A stretch of DNA of 64,000 nt from Ovis canadensis (taxonomy: Eukaryota; Chordata; Mammalia; Artiodactyla; Bovidae): assembly GCF_042477335.2 (NCBI RefSeq), contig NC_091254.1, forward strand, positions 92,345,501-92,409,500. Direction: 5' to 3'. Within the stretch, counting starts at the first letter, position 1. Every line of letters begins with the position of its first letter. The notes beneath the pieces were generated by a model. It made no database searches. It was not told where the DNA came from and worked only from the letters and a program-made list of their open reading frames with translations. The translations under genes were made by a program, and so were the position numbers. Shown here in pieces: positions 60,638 to 64,000 of the stretch.

Positions 60638-62243
60638 ACTCAAGTCAGGGGAAAACCAACTTTAAATGAACTTCTACGTTATCCTTATATTTGCAGTAGT
60701 ATCTTTGAATGGTTATCCATATTATGCCTATAGTTTAGTGTGCAAACTTTATTATGACTACGAAGACTGGTTAGTAATCTTTCAAATCTATTTCTTCATT
60801 GTACTTTTATGCTATAGTCTGCATTCTAGTAAGTTTTCCTTTGTATTTTCCTTTTTATAGTTTCACTCTTGGTTTACAATATTATTTGCCAATTGATTTA
60901 CACATAATAGATCATTATTATATTTGTCAGCTCTGGTTAAGTATTTTTATTTTATTTTATTTTATTTTCCAGTTATGCATGTGCTTTTATTTTTATTTTT
61001 TTAATTTTGGTTAAGTATTTTTTGTTAATATTTTATTCAATCTTGTTTTAAAAGTATTAATTATACACTATTTTTAAAAATTAAGGCATCATTCAAGAAA
61101 TTCAGTCAAAAAGTAACTATTATACACTGTGTGACATGGAAATTTTGATTTTGCAATAGTACATTTGATTCTAATATTCACATTATATCTAATATACACA
61201 TTAGATAGTTATCTAGATTTTTGTTCTTTATGCACTATTTAGAAAAATTAAAATCCATTGACTTCATCAGGGCAGGAGAAACAAGGGACCTGAAAACTCT
61301 GAAAGCTTCCTAGGCTGCCCTGGCTGTTGGAACGGCCTAACCTGAGGTCAGTAGGGAACTCAGGGAGTTAATTTCCTACTGTAGAGAAACCACTGCTCAC
61401 TACAAACTTATACGATAGATCTTCAGCCTCATCACATTTTTTGCATTTTTTATAGGAAATATAGAAACTAAAATTTTCATATCTAACTAATACCATTCAA
61501 GTCTAGTCCAAGTGATACCTGCACTTCTCAAAGCAAAATTAAGAGCCCTAACTCTGTCTAGATACAACACAGATGTTAGTTCCACTATTTACTCATTTCA
61601 TTCTCTCCTTAATCAGAGAGCTTTAGACATCAAGTTCCCCTACTATATTAAACTCCAAATGTTTACTCATTGTTGTAAACCTAATGAAGCTTTTCCTGTA
61701 ACAGACCTTCAGTAAACATTTATTCAATAAAAGTTGTTACTTTATTCTAAAAACAATGTTCAGAGTCCTCATATTTGAAAATGTATCTTCATCTATCCCT
61801 TGAGATTTAGCAAAACATTAGGTGACTTAGATGTATACATTGTATAAAACTGACTACATTTACTAAAGCATTGTTTTTCCTTCATAAAAACTACACTGCT
61901 CTGCACAATTAAGAGCACTTTCTGAGTTGCACTGCAATAAGACAAAAGTTCTGTTGTAACAAAATTCAACGTTTAATTTTTCAAAACTTATTAAAGAAAA
62001 TAAATTATATTTAGACCACCTTCAATATTTGTACATCATCTTTATACAACTATAACAGTACTTTCAAGAGACGTTTTATAAAGAACATTAATTTCACAAT
62101 TAAAATGTGTTTTAAAAACAGGGGAACATGAAAGAACATTAAATTAGTCTGAAATATATCTCATAATGCCGAGAAGTATGCTCTTCTTTAACAAATTAAC
62201 TGTATTTGTATTCAAAATAACATAGCCTTTAACTTATACACAA
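60638..62243. other. AT-rich intergenic DNA and TEX30 3' UTR
   Basis: Contains (TTTTA)n at about 60945-60968. The part nearest 62243 must include the TEX30 3' UTR. No coding signal. Confidence 0.5.
61972..61977 (-). terminator. TEX30: Candidate TEX30 polyadenylation signal (ATTAAA)
   Basis: TTTAAT on the plus strand reads ATTAAA on the minus strand, about 270 nt past the TEX30 stop. Another AATAAA on the minus strand lies at 61719-61724. No transcript evidence can be seen here to choose between them. Confidence 0.3.
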
Positions 62244-63781
<1,538 letters not shown>

Positions 63782-63833
63782 CTCCAAGGAAAACACCTGC
63801 AAGTTTGTATTCTCCTGAGGTCTTTAGGTAATT
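63782..63833 (-). CDS. TEX30: TEX30 internal exon (52 nt)
   Basis: A 52-nt exon with acceptor TTTTTCTAG and donor GTAAGT on the minus strand. It encodes N-Y-L-K-T-S-G-E-Y-K-L-A-G-V-F-L-G plus one G, which joins GT of the next exon to give the first Gly of the nucleophile elbow. Earlier TEX30 exons lie beyond position 64000; nothing resembling the preceding exon is seen in 63834-64000. Confidence 0.9.
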
Positions 63834-64000
63834 CTAGAAAAATCAACCAAAAAACCATCAATTCTTCTCCTATGAAATATTCCACTGGAAAAACCAACAC
63901 ATATTTCTCATCATTACTAAAGTGTATAAAAACTTTTAAAAAGACAACCACAACATTTTAAGGGATTCTACTTGGAAGAGGTAACCAGTTCTTTGCTCTT

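Overview
This is nuclear DNA from a ruminant, most likely a bovid. It is saturated with ruminant-restricted retroposons: more than 20 Bov-tA type SINEs, a dimeric Bov-A2, several BovB (RTE-clade) LINE pieces, cetartiodactyl CHR-type tRNA SINEs and L1 copies. The species cannot be fixed from sequence alone. Two protein-coding loci are visible, both on the minus strand: CCDC168 (complete, four coding exons, 56737 down to 20507) and, upstream of it in the same orientation, the last three coding exons of TEX30 (63833 down to 62244). I recall these two genes as neighbours in other mammals (human chromosome 13q33), which supports both identifications.

The dominant object is the terminal exon of CCDC168. 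It is a single uninterrupted reading frame from 46484 to 20507 (25,978 coding nt). I could join it through three small upstream exons (56132-56165, 56294-56333, 56504-56737) with consensus splice sites and matching phases. The predicted protein is about 8,761 residues, begins with one transmembrane segment, and carries several kinds of internal repeat: old diverged modules along most of its length, a 10-copy 59-residue array (28034-29822), a 20-copy 38-residue array with higher-order structure (23107-25381), and a short Ser/Arg-rich repeat near the C-terminus. Its function is not known to me. The gene layout and several short motifs resemble SPATA31-type testis proteins, which is offered as a hypothesis.

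Region by region: 1-20414 is gene-free and made of nested repeats (SINEs, L1, BovB, one ERV-type LTR, a U2 snRNA fragment, a hAT-like element and a diverged pair of duplicated segments). 20415-46484 is the giant exon, with no SINE or LINE body in it. 46485-56131 is CCDC168 intron 3, holding a 5'-truncated L1 with target-site duplications and several rearranged SINEs. 56132-56737 holds the three small CCDC168 exons. 56738-62243 is the intergenic stretch with a BovB reverse-transcriptase remnant. 62244-64000 is the 3' part of TEX30, an alpha/beta-hydrolase-fold protein whose Ser-Asp-His triad candidates are all visible here.

No CRISPR array, operon or prokaryotic system is present. The observations most worth following are the size and repeat dynamics of CCDC168, an in-frame ruminant pentamer insertion inside its coding exon, 'tail-only' retroposon insertions in its introns, and a SINE split by an inverted copy of nearby DNA.
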